NCBI GenBank assembly: GCA_910579505.1
Contig: CAJTTZ010000001.1
Coordinates: 434,001 to 498,000 of the forward strand
Length of the DNA stretch: 64,000 nucleotides
Source: an uncultured Lachnospiraceae bacterium
GTDB taxonomy: Bacteria; Bacillota; Clostridia; Lachnospirales; Lachnospiraceae
Direction: 5' to 3'
Shown here: piece after piece, positions 18,654-26,457 of the stretch
How positions within the stretch are numbered: position 1 is the first letter of the stretch
Layout: each line of letters begins with the position of its first letter
The notes under the pieces: generated by a model
The model's database searches: none
What the model was told of the DNA's origin: nothing
Seen by the model: the letters and a program-made list of their open reading frames with translations, nothing else
Program-made: the position numbers and the translations under genes

Positions 18654-20076
18654 CTACCCTTCCGCATCCCACTTCCCGATGAGTTTGCTCTTTTCCTCCT
18701 CGAACCCTTCCGTACTCTCCGCGATAAACAGTGTCTTCACCGTCAGCATGATCATCTTCAAGTCCAAAAGAAGGCTCTGGTTCTCGATATACATCAGATC
18801 CAGTTTCAGCTTGTCATAGGCGCTTGTATTATACTTGCCAAAAATCTGTGCATACCCTGTAAGTCCTCCCTTTACGCGCATGCGGTAGGCAAATTCCGGC
18901 ACTTCCTCACAGTATCTTTTTACATGTTCCACCCGCTCCGGGCGTGGCCCCACCACGGACATATCTCCTCTGATGATATTGAAAATCTGCGGCAGTTCAT
19001 CAATACGGAATCTTCTGATAACGCCGCCCACCTTCGTAATCCTTGGGTCATGGTCTGTACAGGGAATAACGGTTCCCTGTTTTTCCGCATTCGGAACCAT
19101 GCTGCGGAACTTGATGATCGCAAATACTTTTCCGTTCGCTGTACATCTGTCCTGTTTAAAGAAAACAGGCCCCCGGTCCTCCAGTTTAATCGCCATGGCA
19201 GTAAGCAGCATGGGAACCGCCGTCAGGACAAGCGCCAGCAGGGATACTGTCAGATCAAACATTCTCTTCGTCCGATACTCTTTTGTGTCCAGATAATGAT
19301 ATTCATATTTAAACAGAGGGGTATCAATCAGGGTTCTCTCCTTGAAACCCTGCAGGATAATGTCAGAAATCCTTGGCGTGATATAGAGATTTTTCTGATG
19401 TTCAATACAGTACTCCATGGTACTGGTTCTATAGCCTTTGCTCACTTCATACAAAATCACGGTATCGTACTGGTCGATTTTTCCATGAAGTTCTTCCACC
19501 GTGCACTCTTCTATATTGACAATCTCCTGTATCCGAAAAAGATGCTCGTACTTACGTTTCAGTTTATGTACAAATTCCCCGGCATTTTCTCCGCCGTACA
19601 TAATCAGTGTGTCATTCGCCTCTATGTATCTGACAAAATACTGTTTCGTATAGACTGCCCAGACCACCATGCCCAGAATCTGTATGCCTGCCGTGGCAAA
19701 ACCGGGCAGTATATTTACATAGTGGTGGCTTACGAGACAGCACTCCACATACAGCACCGTATCTGACAGGCCGATTGCAAGAAATTGCGAAAAAATGATC
19801 TCACTGATTTTATAAGTGCCAATCTTATATGCACGGTACAGTTTGGCAAAATAATTGTAGATGATAAAATAGATGCCCACGCTGACCACTCCGCCGGCGA
19901 TGCGGTTGGTTCCGAATACAAACTGGTTATAGTAGCTGAACCAGACAACGGCAAACAAAAAGACAATATAGATATTTATGATTTTCTTGGATTTAGATAC
20001 CAATCCGTCTTTTTCTTCTATCAGGTTCACCGGGTTACCCCCCCCCCACTACATATCCGGGCTGTTTTATGTTCAT
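18654..20076 (-). CDS. initiating phosphoglycosyl transferase (WbaP/EpsL-like), poly-G frameshifted
   Basis: Polytopic PGT that moves a sugar-1-phosphate to undecaprenyl phosphate, the committed first step of the glycan. Four to five N-terminal helices and a CoA-binding-like domain precede the sugar-transferase domain: KRMFDLTVSLLAL, IKFRSM, RRFRIDELPQIFNII and VGPRPE. The ATG at 20076 has AAGGAG eight bases upstream, and after nine codons the frame meets 10 G (20038-20047) and a TAA. With 9 or 12 G it is open for 473 residues. A GTG at 20030, four bases after that TAA, is in frame with the body, so reinitiation could still make a protein lacking about 15 residues. Confidence 0.85.
20038..20047 (-). 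repeat. poly-G tract (10) near the start of the initiating transferase
   Basis: Ten G in the coding strand, codons 10-13. With 9 or 12 G the gene is in frame; with 10 the ribosome stops at TAA (20037-20035); with 11 it stops at a TGA overlapping the GTG at 20030. Confidence 0.9.
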
Positions 20077-20089
20077 CCGCTTTTACTCC

Positions 20090-21115
20090 TTATTCCTCGT
20101 CCGCCGGCTCGTAGAAGACGTCCAGGATCAGCTTATAAAACGCTGTCTCATCCACATAAAATTCATCCAATACGTCATCCCCGCTTCCCTCCCCGTCAAT
20201 GCTTGTGCCGGGAACCGTGAAGACCTGCCGTTCATCGAAATGATATCCTCCGGCCTTCGCCGTCAGGTATGTCACTTCATCCACCGTGATATCGGTGACC
20301 GCCTTGTCTGATACTTTGTTATATATCTTGATCGGAACCGTCAAATCCTTCCCTGTCATCCGTCTGACTTCACCGATCAGCGCCGCTGCCAGCTGCCTCT
20401 GTCTGTCCTCTGACTGGTCTCCGTTTTGAATGTCCTTAAACAGGGAAAGATCAACACCGTCTATCATCTCTGTCACTGCCGGGACTACTCCGAGATCTAC
20501 CGCCAGATACCCGTGTATGGGAATACCATAAAAAAGGTTTCTCACCGCCTTTATCTGATATTCACAGCTCTCCCTGCCGCCATCCCCGAATCCGTACTGT
20601 ACACAGACCTGTGCCGTCACCGTATTTTCGTAGTTTCCCTGCCCGTCATAGACGTCCACTTCCGTCATGGTACTGCGGTTAATGGGAATCAGGCTCATGG
20701 TCTCTTCATGGGGATTTAATACAAACAAAAAAAGGGCGTCCGCCCGTCCGCCTCCGGCATATCCCTCATCAGCTTTTGCGCCGTCCTCCCTGTCAATTCC
20801 CATGAATAGGAAGGTAAGTATATCTTCGTTATAGCGGTATTCACGATTCGGATATATGTTCTGGCCTTTCTTTGGCTCTTCCTCCGTGTCCGTCGTCGCC
20901 GTAATTGTCCGCACGGGCTTTCCCGTGCCCGCCGCGTAGCTCATGGTCTGCTGTTTCAGGTTATACTTCCCTGAAATGCCAAGAACGGTAAGCCCGCCGG
21001 CCACAAAGGCCGCAGCGCACAGAAGCCAGCCGGCCGCCACCGTCAGCTGTCTCATCATACCGCGCGAATGATGTTCCGCCCTATATTGATTTCTGTCCCC
21101 GTTATTTTGCTTCAT
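20090..21115 (-). CDS. LytR-CpsA-Psr (LCP) family protein, shortened core
   Basis: A 341-residue membrane-anchored LCP protein. One N-terminal helix (about 22-45) precedes the LCP domain with ILTFLFMGIDRE, RADALFLFVLNP and SLIPINRSTMTEVDV, which parallel 23379-24533. LCP enzymes attach undecaprenyl-linked polymers to peptidoglycan. Compared with its paralog it jumps from DLSLFKDIQNG straight to EDRQRQLAAALIG, missing about 25-30 residues that include the GKDALTYVRYR strand with conserved arginines. Activity may therefore be altered or lost. It overlaps loaP by 4 bases and is followed 14 bases later by the transferase start. Confidence 0.8.
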   Translation of the reverse strand: MKQNNGDRNQYRAEHHSRGMMRQLTVAAGWLLCAAAFVAGGLTVLGISGKYNLKQQTMSYAAGTGKPVRTITATTDTEEEPKKGQNIYPNREYRYNEDILTFLFMGIDREDGAKADEGYAGGGRADALFLFVLNPHEETMSLIPINRSTMTEVDVYDGQGNYENTVTAQVCVQYGFGDGGRESCEYQIKAVRNLFYGIPIHGYLAVDLGVVPAVTEMIDGVDLSLFKDIQNGDQSEDRQRQLAAALIGEVRRMTGKDLTVPIKIYNKVSDKAVTDITVDEVTYLTAKAGGYHFDERQVFTVPGTSIDGEGSGDDVLDEFYVDETAFYKLILDVFYEPADEE

Positions 21116-21618
21116 TTCTTTTCTATAATCTCAAGTCCGACTTCCATTTCCATTGTTCGTCCAAACATATCTATTTCCAGCCATGCTTTTCTTTTATGTC
21201 TGTCTATTCTGCGTATACAGACTTCCATACCTCTTAACGGTCCTTCCGTCACTATGACCGCACCATTTTCTATCAGACCCGTGGATATTTCCAACGGCCT
21301 TTCCCCGGCTCCGATTCTTTCAAGAAGAGCGGTTTCCGCCTCTGACAGCGGCACGATTTCTTCTCCTGTACCGAGCAGTTTTGTCAGGCCAATCACCTTT
21401 TTAAGCTCCTTATACAGGTCGTCCAGTCTGCCGCTGACCATAAACACATATCCCGGAAATAATGTTCTTTTCCCTGTATGCCATGTACCCCTGTACCTCT
21501 TTTTCTCCTCATAAGAAGGAATAAAACACTGCTCAAGAATTTCCCCATCAATCATGCGGATGCACTGCGCCTTAATCTTCTCCTCTGTCCCTGTCTGCAC
21601 CTGCACTACATACCACAT
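21112..21618 (-). CDS. loaP: NusG-family antiterminator, LoaP-like
   Basis: A 168-residue NusG paralog: NGN domain MWYVVQVQTGTEEKIKAQC...IPSYEEKKRYRG...LFPGYVFM, and a C-terminal KOW-like domain near residues 115-150 (NGAVIVTEGPLRGMEVCIRRID). LoaP proteins in Firmicutes promote processive antitermination through long polysaccharide or antibiotic operons and are usually encoded within them. The ATG at 21618 follows GGAGGAAACATCT. It is placed after the regulatory/anchoring genes and before all transferases, with an attenuator-like leader directly upstream. Confidence 0.82.
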   Translation of the reverse strand: MWYVVQVQTGTEEKIKAQCIRMIDGEILEQCFIPSYEEKKRYRGTWHTGKRTLFPGYVFMVSGRLDDLYKELKKVIGLTKLLGTGEEIVPLSEAETALLERIGAGERPLEISTGLIENGAVIVTEGPLRGMEVCIRRIDRHKRKAWLEIDMFGRTMEMEVGLEIIEKK

Positions 21619-21635
21619 AGATGTTTCCTCCTGCA

Positions 21636-21662
21636 AAATACAAAAAGACATGGCTTCGCCAT
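21636..21662 (-). terminator. attenuator-like hairpin just before loaP
   Basis: On the minus strand ATGGC-GAA-GCCAT (21662-21650) is followed by GTCTTTTTGTATTTT and then the loaP ribosome binding site. The short stem plus U-run resembles an intrinsic terminator and would stop transcripts before the glycan-assembly genes. Confidence 0.5.
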
Positions 21663-21830
21663 TCCGCCATATTTCATGCGAATTTCCTGTCTTTCCCTAT
21701 CACCTCTGCGTTACCGAACGCGGCAATGCGACGATCCGGGTTCGCAGATTTTTTTGCCATATGCCGCCGCCGAAGCGGCGGCACAGGTTTCCCACACTTT
21801 TTTTGAATCCAACAAAAAGTTACAAAAAGA
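21663..21830 (-). promoter_or_regulatory. structured leader between the secreted-protein gene and loaP
   Basis: A 170-base untranslated stretch with several perfect hairpins on the transcribed strand: GCCGCCGC-TTCG-GCGGCGGC (21782-21763, a UUCG tetraloop), TGCGA...TCGCA (near 21745-21727), and GCGTT-CGGT-AACGC (near 21722-21709). It could hold the RNA element recognised by LoaP or another attenuation device. No known riboswitch consensus was recognised. Confidence 0.45.
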
Positions 21831-22406
21831 TTACGGAAGTGCTACAAGTGCAACCGGTCCGCTGCTCTTAAGGTTCAGGACAACATGATCGGCTCTTGCC
21901 TCTACAACTTCCACTTCAACCCATACGCCGTTGACATACTGTCTTGCTGCAACTTTTGCGTCGCCTGCAAGCCCTTTGACGTAGAAATTAATGGTAGCCA
22001 CGCTGTAATTAGCGCCGGGGAAAGTCACGTTCACTACGTTGAGCAGTGATCCGCCAAGTCCGGCAGCCTGTGCAACTGCGCTGCTTGCTACCGCGCTGTT
22101 CACTTTGGACAGGGATGCGGTCAGGTTTGTCGGCACGCCGTTGATCAGGATCTTACCGCCCTGACCCATGGGTACCGCATTGGGCACGCCGGGCGTTGCA
22201 ACAATCGCGTTGTTGTAATACTCGCCTGCGCTCATGCCCCTCTCCGCCGCTGCCTTAGCAGCACCCGCATCTGAAAATCCTTCACTGACATATGACGCAG
22301 GCGCTGCTGTGGAAGCCACTACAGCCGCCGAGGGAGACCCCGCTGCGGACACTGTCATGGATGCGAACAGAACTGAAGTCGCGAATAAAGCCATAAATTT
22401 TTTCAT
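21831..22406 (-). CDS. small secreted protein of unknown function
   Basis: A 191-residue Ala/Val-rich protein with a Sec signal peptide (MKKFMALFATSVLFASMTVSA, cleavage probably after SAA). The mature part has a helical AAAERGMSAGEYYNNAI segment, then a beta-rich C-terminal region (INGVPTNLTASL...INFYVKG...VWVEVEVVEA). No known family was recognised. The second ATG (22406) is chosen because it lies nine bases after GGAGG, against three for the first. It has its own promoter-like sequence and is located among cell-wall anchoring genes, so a wall- or glycan-associated role is possible. Confidence 0.75.
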   Translation of the reverse strand: MKKFMALFATSVLFASMTVSAAGSPSAAVVASTAAPASYVSEGFSDAGAAKAAAERGMSAGEYYNNAIVATPGVPNAVPMGQGGKILINGVPTNLTASLSKVNSAVASSAVAQAAGLGGSLLNVVNVTFPGANYSVATINFYVKGLAGDAKVAARQYVNGVWVEVEVVEARADHVVLNLKSSGPVALVALP

Positions 22407-22438
22407 TGGCATCGTCCTCCTTTCCTTAATTTAAGTGT

Positions 22439-22466
22439 GGTATATATCAACATCCTGAGATGTCAA
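22439..22466 (-). promoter_or_regulatory. promoter upstream of the secreted-protein gene
   Basis: On the minus strand a perfect -35 TTGACA (22466-22461) and a 16-bp spacer lead to TATACC (22444-22439), about 33 bases before the start codon. It would give transcription of the distal operon independent of the inversion switch, subject to the attenuator before loaP. Confidence 0.6.
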
Positions 22467-22485
22467 TACCTGTTTGTCTGATCTT

Positions 22486-23313
22486 TTATTCATAGATAAC
22501 ACGGTCGATCCTGCCCGCCGCATCCTTTGTCAGCGCTCCTACCACCACATACTGCGTGCCGTCCTCACGGACTTTACCGTCAAGCGTCACAAGAAAGTGG
22601 TATGGAGTCAGTCCCTCCCATCCGTCCCGGAAGTTCCTGTTCATGCTCCTTGTCCTGTATATATCCTCCAAGTGCTCCTCACATCCTGCATATGTCGTGT
22701 AATCATATCTGCGCAGGATATCGCTTCCATCATCGTAATATGCGGCAAAAACTTCGTAAGTGAGGACATTGTCCGGCAGATAGAGATAGAACTCCAAATG
22801 TCTGTCAAAAAAGTCCGCATCCTCAAAATGATGAAGCGCTTTAAAGGGCGAATCCTCACCCAGGTCATCCCCATGGATCACCGTGTTAAAATCACACATG
22901 TTCATCATGTTCGGCATCTCCGTATAAACTGCGCCCGTGCTGCTCTCCGCGCCGGCCGCGTCATGGGTGATATAAAAATCGTCCGATACGTGACTTTGCA
23001 GCACCGGCATGTCTATGCCGGTTCCCGGGACATGGAGCCATGCGAAAACATCGGGATTCTTCTCCTGCAGCATGGCAAAATCAATATGGCCATCCGACGC
23101 GGATTCGCCCAAAATCCCTGTCTCCTCTGTGTTCTCTTCCGCTTCCTGCGCTTCGGCCTCATACCCTGCCGTCTCTATATTCTTCTGCCCGTCTTCTTCC
23201 GCTTCCGCTGTCCCGCATCCCGCCATACCGCATACAAGTAGCGCCGCCAGACAGGCCGCCGCTCTCCTTTTTCCTTTATATTTCTCCATACGCTGTAACT
23301 CTTTTTTTATCAT
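22486..23313 (-). CDS. sortase B-like lipoprotein lacking the usual catalytic residues
   Basis: A 275-residue protein with a lipoprotein signal (ALLVCGMAGC), an acidic linker (about 40-75) and a class B sortase-like domain: IDFAMLQEKNPDVFAWLHVPGTGIDMPVLQ, DDFYITHD, GAVYTEM and FNTVIHGDDLGEDSPF. Active sortases have YGHNM at the last site and a TLxTC cysteine motif later. Here the first reads HGDDL, and the second region reads FLVTLDGKVREDGTQYVVVGAL without cysteine. The fold is therefore probably kept while transpeptidase chemistry is lost; a binding or scaffolding role in the polysaccharide machinery is inferred. The start at 23313 is one of two close ATGs. Confidence 0.75.
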   Translation of the reverse strand: MIKKELQRMEKYKGKRRAAACLAALLVCGMAGCGTAEAEEDGQKNIETAGYEAEAQEAEENTEETGILGESASDGHIDFAMLQEKNPDVFAWLHVPGTGIDMPVLQSHVSDDFYITHDAAGAESSTGAVYTEMPNMMNMCDFNTVIHGDDLGEDSPFKALHHFEDADFFDRHLEFYLYLPDNVLTYEVFAAYYDDGSDILRRYDYTTYAGCEEHLEDIYRTRSMNRNFRDGWEGLTPYHFLVTLDGKVREDGTQYVVVGALTKDAAGRIDRVIYE

Positions 23314-23378
23314 TCCAGATCCGCCGCCCCCAAATGTCATTCTGTCTCCCTTTTTCCGTCGGTCTCTTCCCTTTATTT

Positions 23379-24533
23379 TCAGGGCTCACGCAAAACCGGC
23401 TCATAGAAAATCTGCAGTATCATCTCATAGAGCGCCTCTTCATCTATGTTGTACTCCTCGAACTGTTCTCCCATCACGGTTTCGCCCTTTAGCATATGGA
23501 AACTGTCCGGGCCGATCCTGTAATCCAGAGCCTGCGAAGCCAGATACACCGCCTCATCCGCCGAAATGTCCGTGACCATCATAGGGGAGACAGCCTGATA
23601 CAGACGTACGACGCTGGTGATATCTTTCTTGGCCATGCTCTTTGCCGCCTTGATAAATTCTGTCAAATACTGTTTCTGTCTCTCCAACCTTCTGTCCGCG
23701 GAAGCGAAAGCTTCCTCGTCGCGGTATCTCACATAGGTCAGCGCGTCCTTTCCTTCCAGATGTACCGTCTCTCCTTCCCTGAAAAGAGAAGATTCCGAGG
23801 TCATATCCTCCAAAACCGTGACGTCCACACCGCCCACCTCATCGTTCAATGTCTCGATGGCGCTCATATTGATCGCCGCATAACCGTGTATGGGCAAGTT
23901 GTAGAACAGTCTGCTGACAGTTTTTTCCTGATACTCACAGCTCTTCTCCACACCGTTTCCGAAACCATGCTGAACGGCAATCTGGGCGATGACTGTGTTG
24001 ACATACGCCCCCTCCTCGTTATAAATGTCTATCTCCGTCATTGTATTTCTGTTAATGCCAATCACGCTTGCCGTCTTATTGTGTGGATTCAGGGCCAGCA
24101 GAAATAAGGCGTCGGCCTGTCCGCCGTTTGTCCCTTCCGCCACTTCCTTAACCGTTTCGCCCCGTCTGTCAATTCCCATAAAAAGAAAGGTCATCATATC
24201 TTCATTGTAGGCATAAATCTGTCCCTGATATTTAACCCATCCCTCCTGCCAGATTTCTGTCTCTTCTTCCGTGAGCATCTCTGCCGTCTGGGCCGCCGCA
24301 AGCGTCGGCTGCCGCACGGACACCTGCTTTAGGCTGGCTTTGCCGATGGCTCCAAATATGAGAACCCCCACCACCGCCACTACAATGACAGTTACAGGAA
24401 TCCCCACGCTAAGCGCCACTATTCTGATACATTTCTTTTTCCTCTCCCGCTCTGCCCTGTCGGGGTCCAGTAAAAGCTGTTTTTCCTCATTTGCCTGTAT
24501 GTCATTTTTCTTTTTGTTTGTAAACTTTGCCAT
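23379..24533 (-). CDS. LytR-CpsA-Psr (LCP) family glycopolymer transferase
   Basis: A 384-residue protein with a cytoplasmic basic N-terminus, one helix (about 37-62) and a full extracytoplasmic LCP domain. MMTFLFMGIDRRG, GQADALFLLALNPHNKTASVIGINRNTMTEI, GKDALTYVRYRDEE, and ADRRLERQKQYL with the conserved arginines are present. It catalyses transfer of lipid-linked glycan to peptidoglycan or another wall acceptor. It is followed by the sortase-like lipoprotein and preceded by the Ig-like protein. The shortened LCP at 20090 appears to be its paralog. Confidence 0.88.
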   Translation of the reverse strand: MAKFTNKKKNDIQANEEKQLLLDPDRAERERKKKCIRIVALSVGIPVTVIVVAVVGVLIFGAIGKASLKQVSVRQPTLAAAQTAEMLTEEETEIWQEGWVKYQGQIYAYNEDMMTFLFMGIDRRGETVKEVAEGTNGGQADALFLLALNPHNKTASVIGINRNTMTEIDIYNEEGAYVNTVIAQIAVQHGFGNGVEKSCEYQEKTVSRLFYNLPIHGYAAINMSAIETLNDEVGGVDVTVLEDMTSESSLFREGETVHLEGKDALTYVRYRDEEAFASADRRLERQKQYLTEFIKAAKSMAKKDITSVVRLYQAVSPMMVTDISADEAVYLASQALDYRIGPDSFHMLKGETVMGEQFEEYNIDEEALYEMILQIFYEPVLREP

Positions 24534-24561
24534 TTTTAGCTACCCTTTATCGGAATCGGTC

Positions 24562-25497
24562 TCACCCGTTCCCTTTTACATGCACCATAACTGTTACTGT
24601 CTCGGAACAATTCCCGTCGGAATCCTCCGTGTAGAGGGTGACAGGATAATCACCCTGCTGGTTCCTGTTGAATCTGCTGACGTTCAGGTTATAATACAGG
24701 GTCGCATAATCGTCTTTATCATCCTGCAGGGTCTCTATGATTTCTGTCCACGGCGGAGTAGTCCCCGCCTCTATTGTCACTTCCGCTTTCCTTAATGTAA
24801 GTACAGGCGCGCTGCTTCCGGCTGGTGTCTCCCGCTCCTGGGCATGACCGTTTTCTTCTGCATCCCCCGTTTCATCCGGGCGGTTTTCATTCTCATCGGC
24901 AGCCGCCTGTCCGTCGTCTTCCTCCCGGCCGGTTTCTATTTCATCTTCCTCATCCTGGCCGTCATCTGAGTCCTCTTCCGAGTCCTCCTTCCTTTCATCT
25001 GTATCCTCCCGATTCTTTTCCTCATCCGTCCGGCTGCCGTCTTCCCCGTTTTTTTCGCTGCCGCCTTCATCTGCCTGCCCTTTATCCGTCTGACTTTTTA
25101 GTATTTCTACTTTGGGGACCTCTGCCATTGCAAAAGTCTGCGCGGCCTCCTCATGCTCTGTCTCGTCAAAAACAGCCGGAAAAACCCTGGATGTCTTGGC
25201 GACGTTTCCCGCCGAATCACTGACCGCATAATAGACGACAACCGTGGAACTGTCTCTGTTTTCCGTCACTTTCTCTATGACAATGCGCTCCGTGATATCT
25301 CCATCCCTGTCATCGCTGGCCGTTATATCCTGCAGGAGCAAATCTTTCTGCCCGGATTCCGTATAAACAGAATCGCTGGCCTGAAACATAAACTCCGGTT
25401 TGACCTTATCTTCCCTGACATATGCCACAAGACATACGGCAGCCAACACCAGATTTGCCGCAACAATCACTATCCGGATTACCCTGCTCTGTTTCAT
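24562..25497 (-). CDS. membrane-anchored protein with Ig-like (DUF5011-type) domains
   Basis: 311 residues. A single helix at about 8-27 precedes a bacterial Ig-like domain (ITASDDRDGDITERIVI...YAVSDSAGNVAKTSRVF), a long Glu/Asp-rich linker at about 135-225 and a second Ig-like region ending YPVTLYTEDSDGNCSETVTVMVHV. The domains suggest an extracellular binding or spacer protein. The ATG overlaps the cpsD stop (ATGA), so it is translationally coupled to the kinase. The start is MKQSRV at 25497; a longer frame extends into cpsD. Function is unknown. Confidence 0.75.
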   Translation of the reverse strand: MKQSRVIRIVIVAANLVLAAVCLVAYVREDKVKPEFMFQASDSVYTESGQKDLLLQDITASDDRDGDITERIVIEKVTENRDSSTVVVYYAVSDSAGNVAKTSRVFPAVFDETEHEEAAQTFAMAEVPKVEILKSQTDKGQADEGGSEKNGEDGSRTDEEKNREDTDERKEDSEEDSDDGQDEEDEIETGREEDDGQAAADENENRPDETGDAEENGHAQERETPAGSSAPVLTLRKAEVTIEAGTTPPWTEIIETLQDDKDDYATLYYNLNVSRFNRNQQGDYPVTLYTEDSDGNCSETVTVMVHVKGNG

Positions 25498-26453
25498 ATC
25501 TTTCTCCCTGTTTCCTGGCTTCCCGTCTTCTTTGCACTCTCTTCCGCTACTTTTTCCACCGCCTGTCCGCACGCTTTGATCCGCTCATCCCTGCGTTTGT
25601 ACAGTTCCCTCGGCACAGTTTCCAGATTCTGGTCCTTCCGTTTCCTCCCCGGGAAATCCTCTGCCTGTGCGGACATGTTCTCCTCCCCGTACCTGCCGTA
25701 ATACTTGCCGTAGTATTTGCCGTAATACCTTCCGTAATGCCCATAGTGGCCTCTGGTATTCATATCTACTTTATTCAGCACCACGCCTAATATCCTGCTC
25801 TCCGTTTTATCCAGCTGGTCCTTGACACGCTGGGCAAAGCGGTAGCTGATGGCATTATTCTCAATGACAAGTATGGTGCCGTTACAGTTCCTCGCCACCA
25901 CTGCCGCGTCGATCACGCTTCCAAGCGGCGGCGTATCCACGATCACATAATCAAACTGTTCTCTCAGATCCCGTATTGCTTCCTGAAATTTCATCCCGCC
26001 AAGCAGTTCGCTCGGGTTAGGGGGCACCGGGCCGGAAAAGATGATATACAGGTTTCGGATATTTGTCATGCACATAACCTTTTCGATACTTTCCCTGCCA
26101 ATCAGCGCATGGGTCAGCCCGAGTCTCACCGCACCGGTTTTATACCGCCCCACCAGAACGGACTTACGAAGGTCGGCATCCACTAAAATCGTCTTTTTCC
26201 CAGCCTCCGCAAAAGCCCTGGCAAGCTCCATCGCCACAGAACTTTTCCCCTCATTTGGCGTGCAGCTTGTAATGGCGATTGTCTTGATATCAGAGCCGCT
26301 GAGTTCTATATTGGTGCGAAGGGTCTTATATGCCTCCCTCGTCCTGTAATCGTCCTTCTTGCTAAAACGAAGGGTTATCTCCCGCATTTCAGAGATAAAT
26401 TCCAAGTCTTCCACGTTGGAAACTTCCTGTTCTTTTCTGCTGTCCTTTTCCAT
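25494..26453 (-). CDS. cpsD: capsule tyrosine kinase (CpsD/CapB/YwqD-type BY-kinase)
   Basis: A 319-residue cytoplasmic ATPase. Walker A is CTPNEGKSSVAME near residue 66, Walker A' is ILVDADLRKS and Walker B is YVIVDTPPLG. Near residue 240 a tyrosine cluster alternates YGHYGRYYGKYYGK and continues, the autophosphorylation site, here unusually internal and followed by about 70 charged residues. It works with CpsC as membrane activator and CpsB as phosphatase to control chain length and export. It begins four bases after cpsC. Confidence 0.9.
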   Translation of the reverse strand: MEKDSRKEQEVSNVEDLEFISEMREITLRFSKKDDYRTREAYKTLRTNIELSGSDIKTIAITSCTPNEGKSSVAMELARAFAEAGKKTILVDADLRKSVLVGRYKTGAVRLGLTHALIGRESIEKVMCMTNIRNLYIIFSGPVPPNPSELLGGMKFQEAIRDLREQFDYVIVDTPPLGSVIDAAVVARNCNGTILVIENNAISYRFAQRVKDQLDKTESRILGVVLNKVDMNTRGHYGHYGRYYGKYYGKYYGRYGEENMSAQAEDFPGRKRKDQNLETVPRELYKRRDERIKACGQAVEKVAEESAKKTGSQETGRKI

Positions 26454-26457
26454 GACC

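Noticed and set aside
21663..21830. Possible c-di-GMP riboswitch before loaP
   Set aside because: The hairpins do not show the conserved GEMM core sequences; kept only as an unspecified structured leader.
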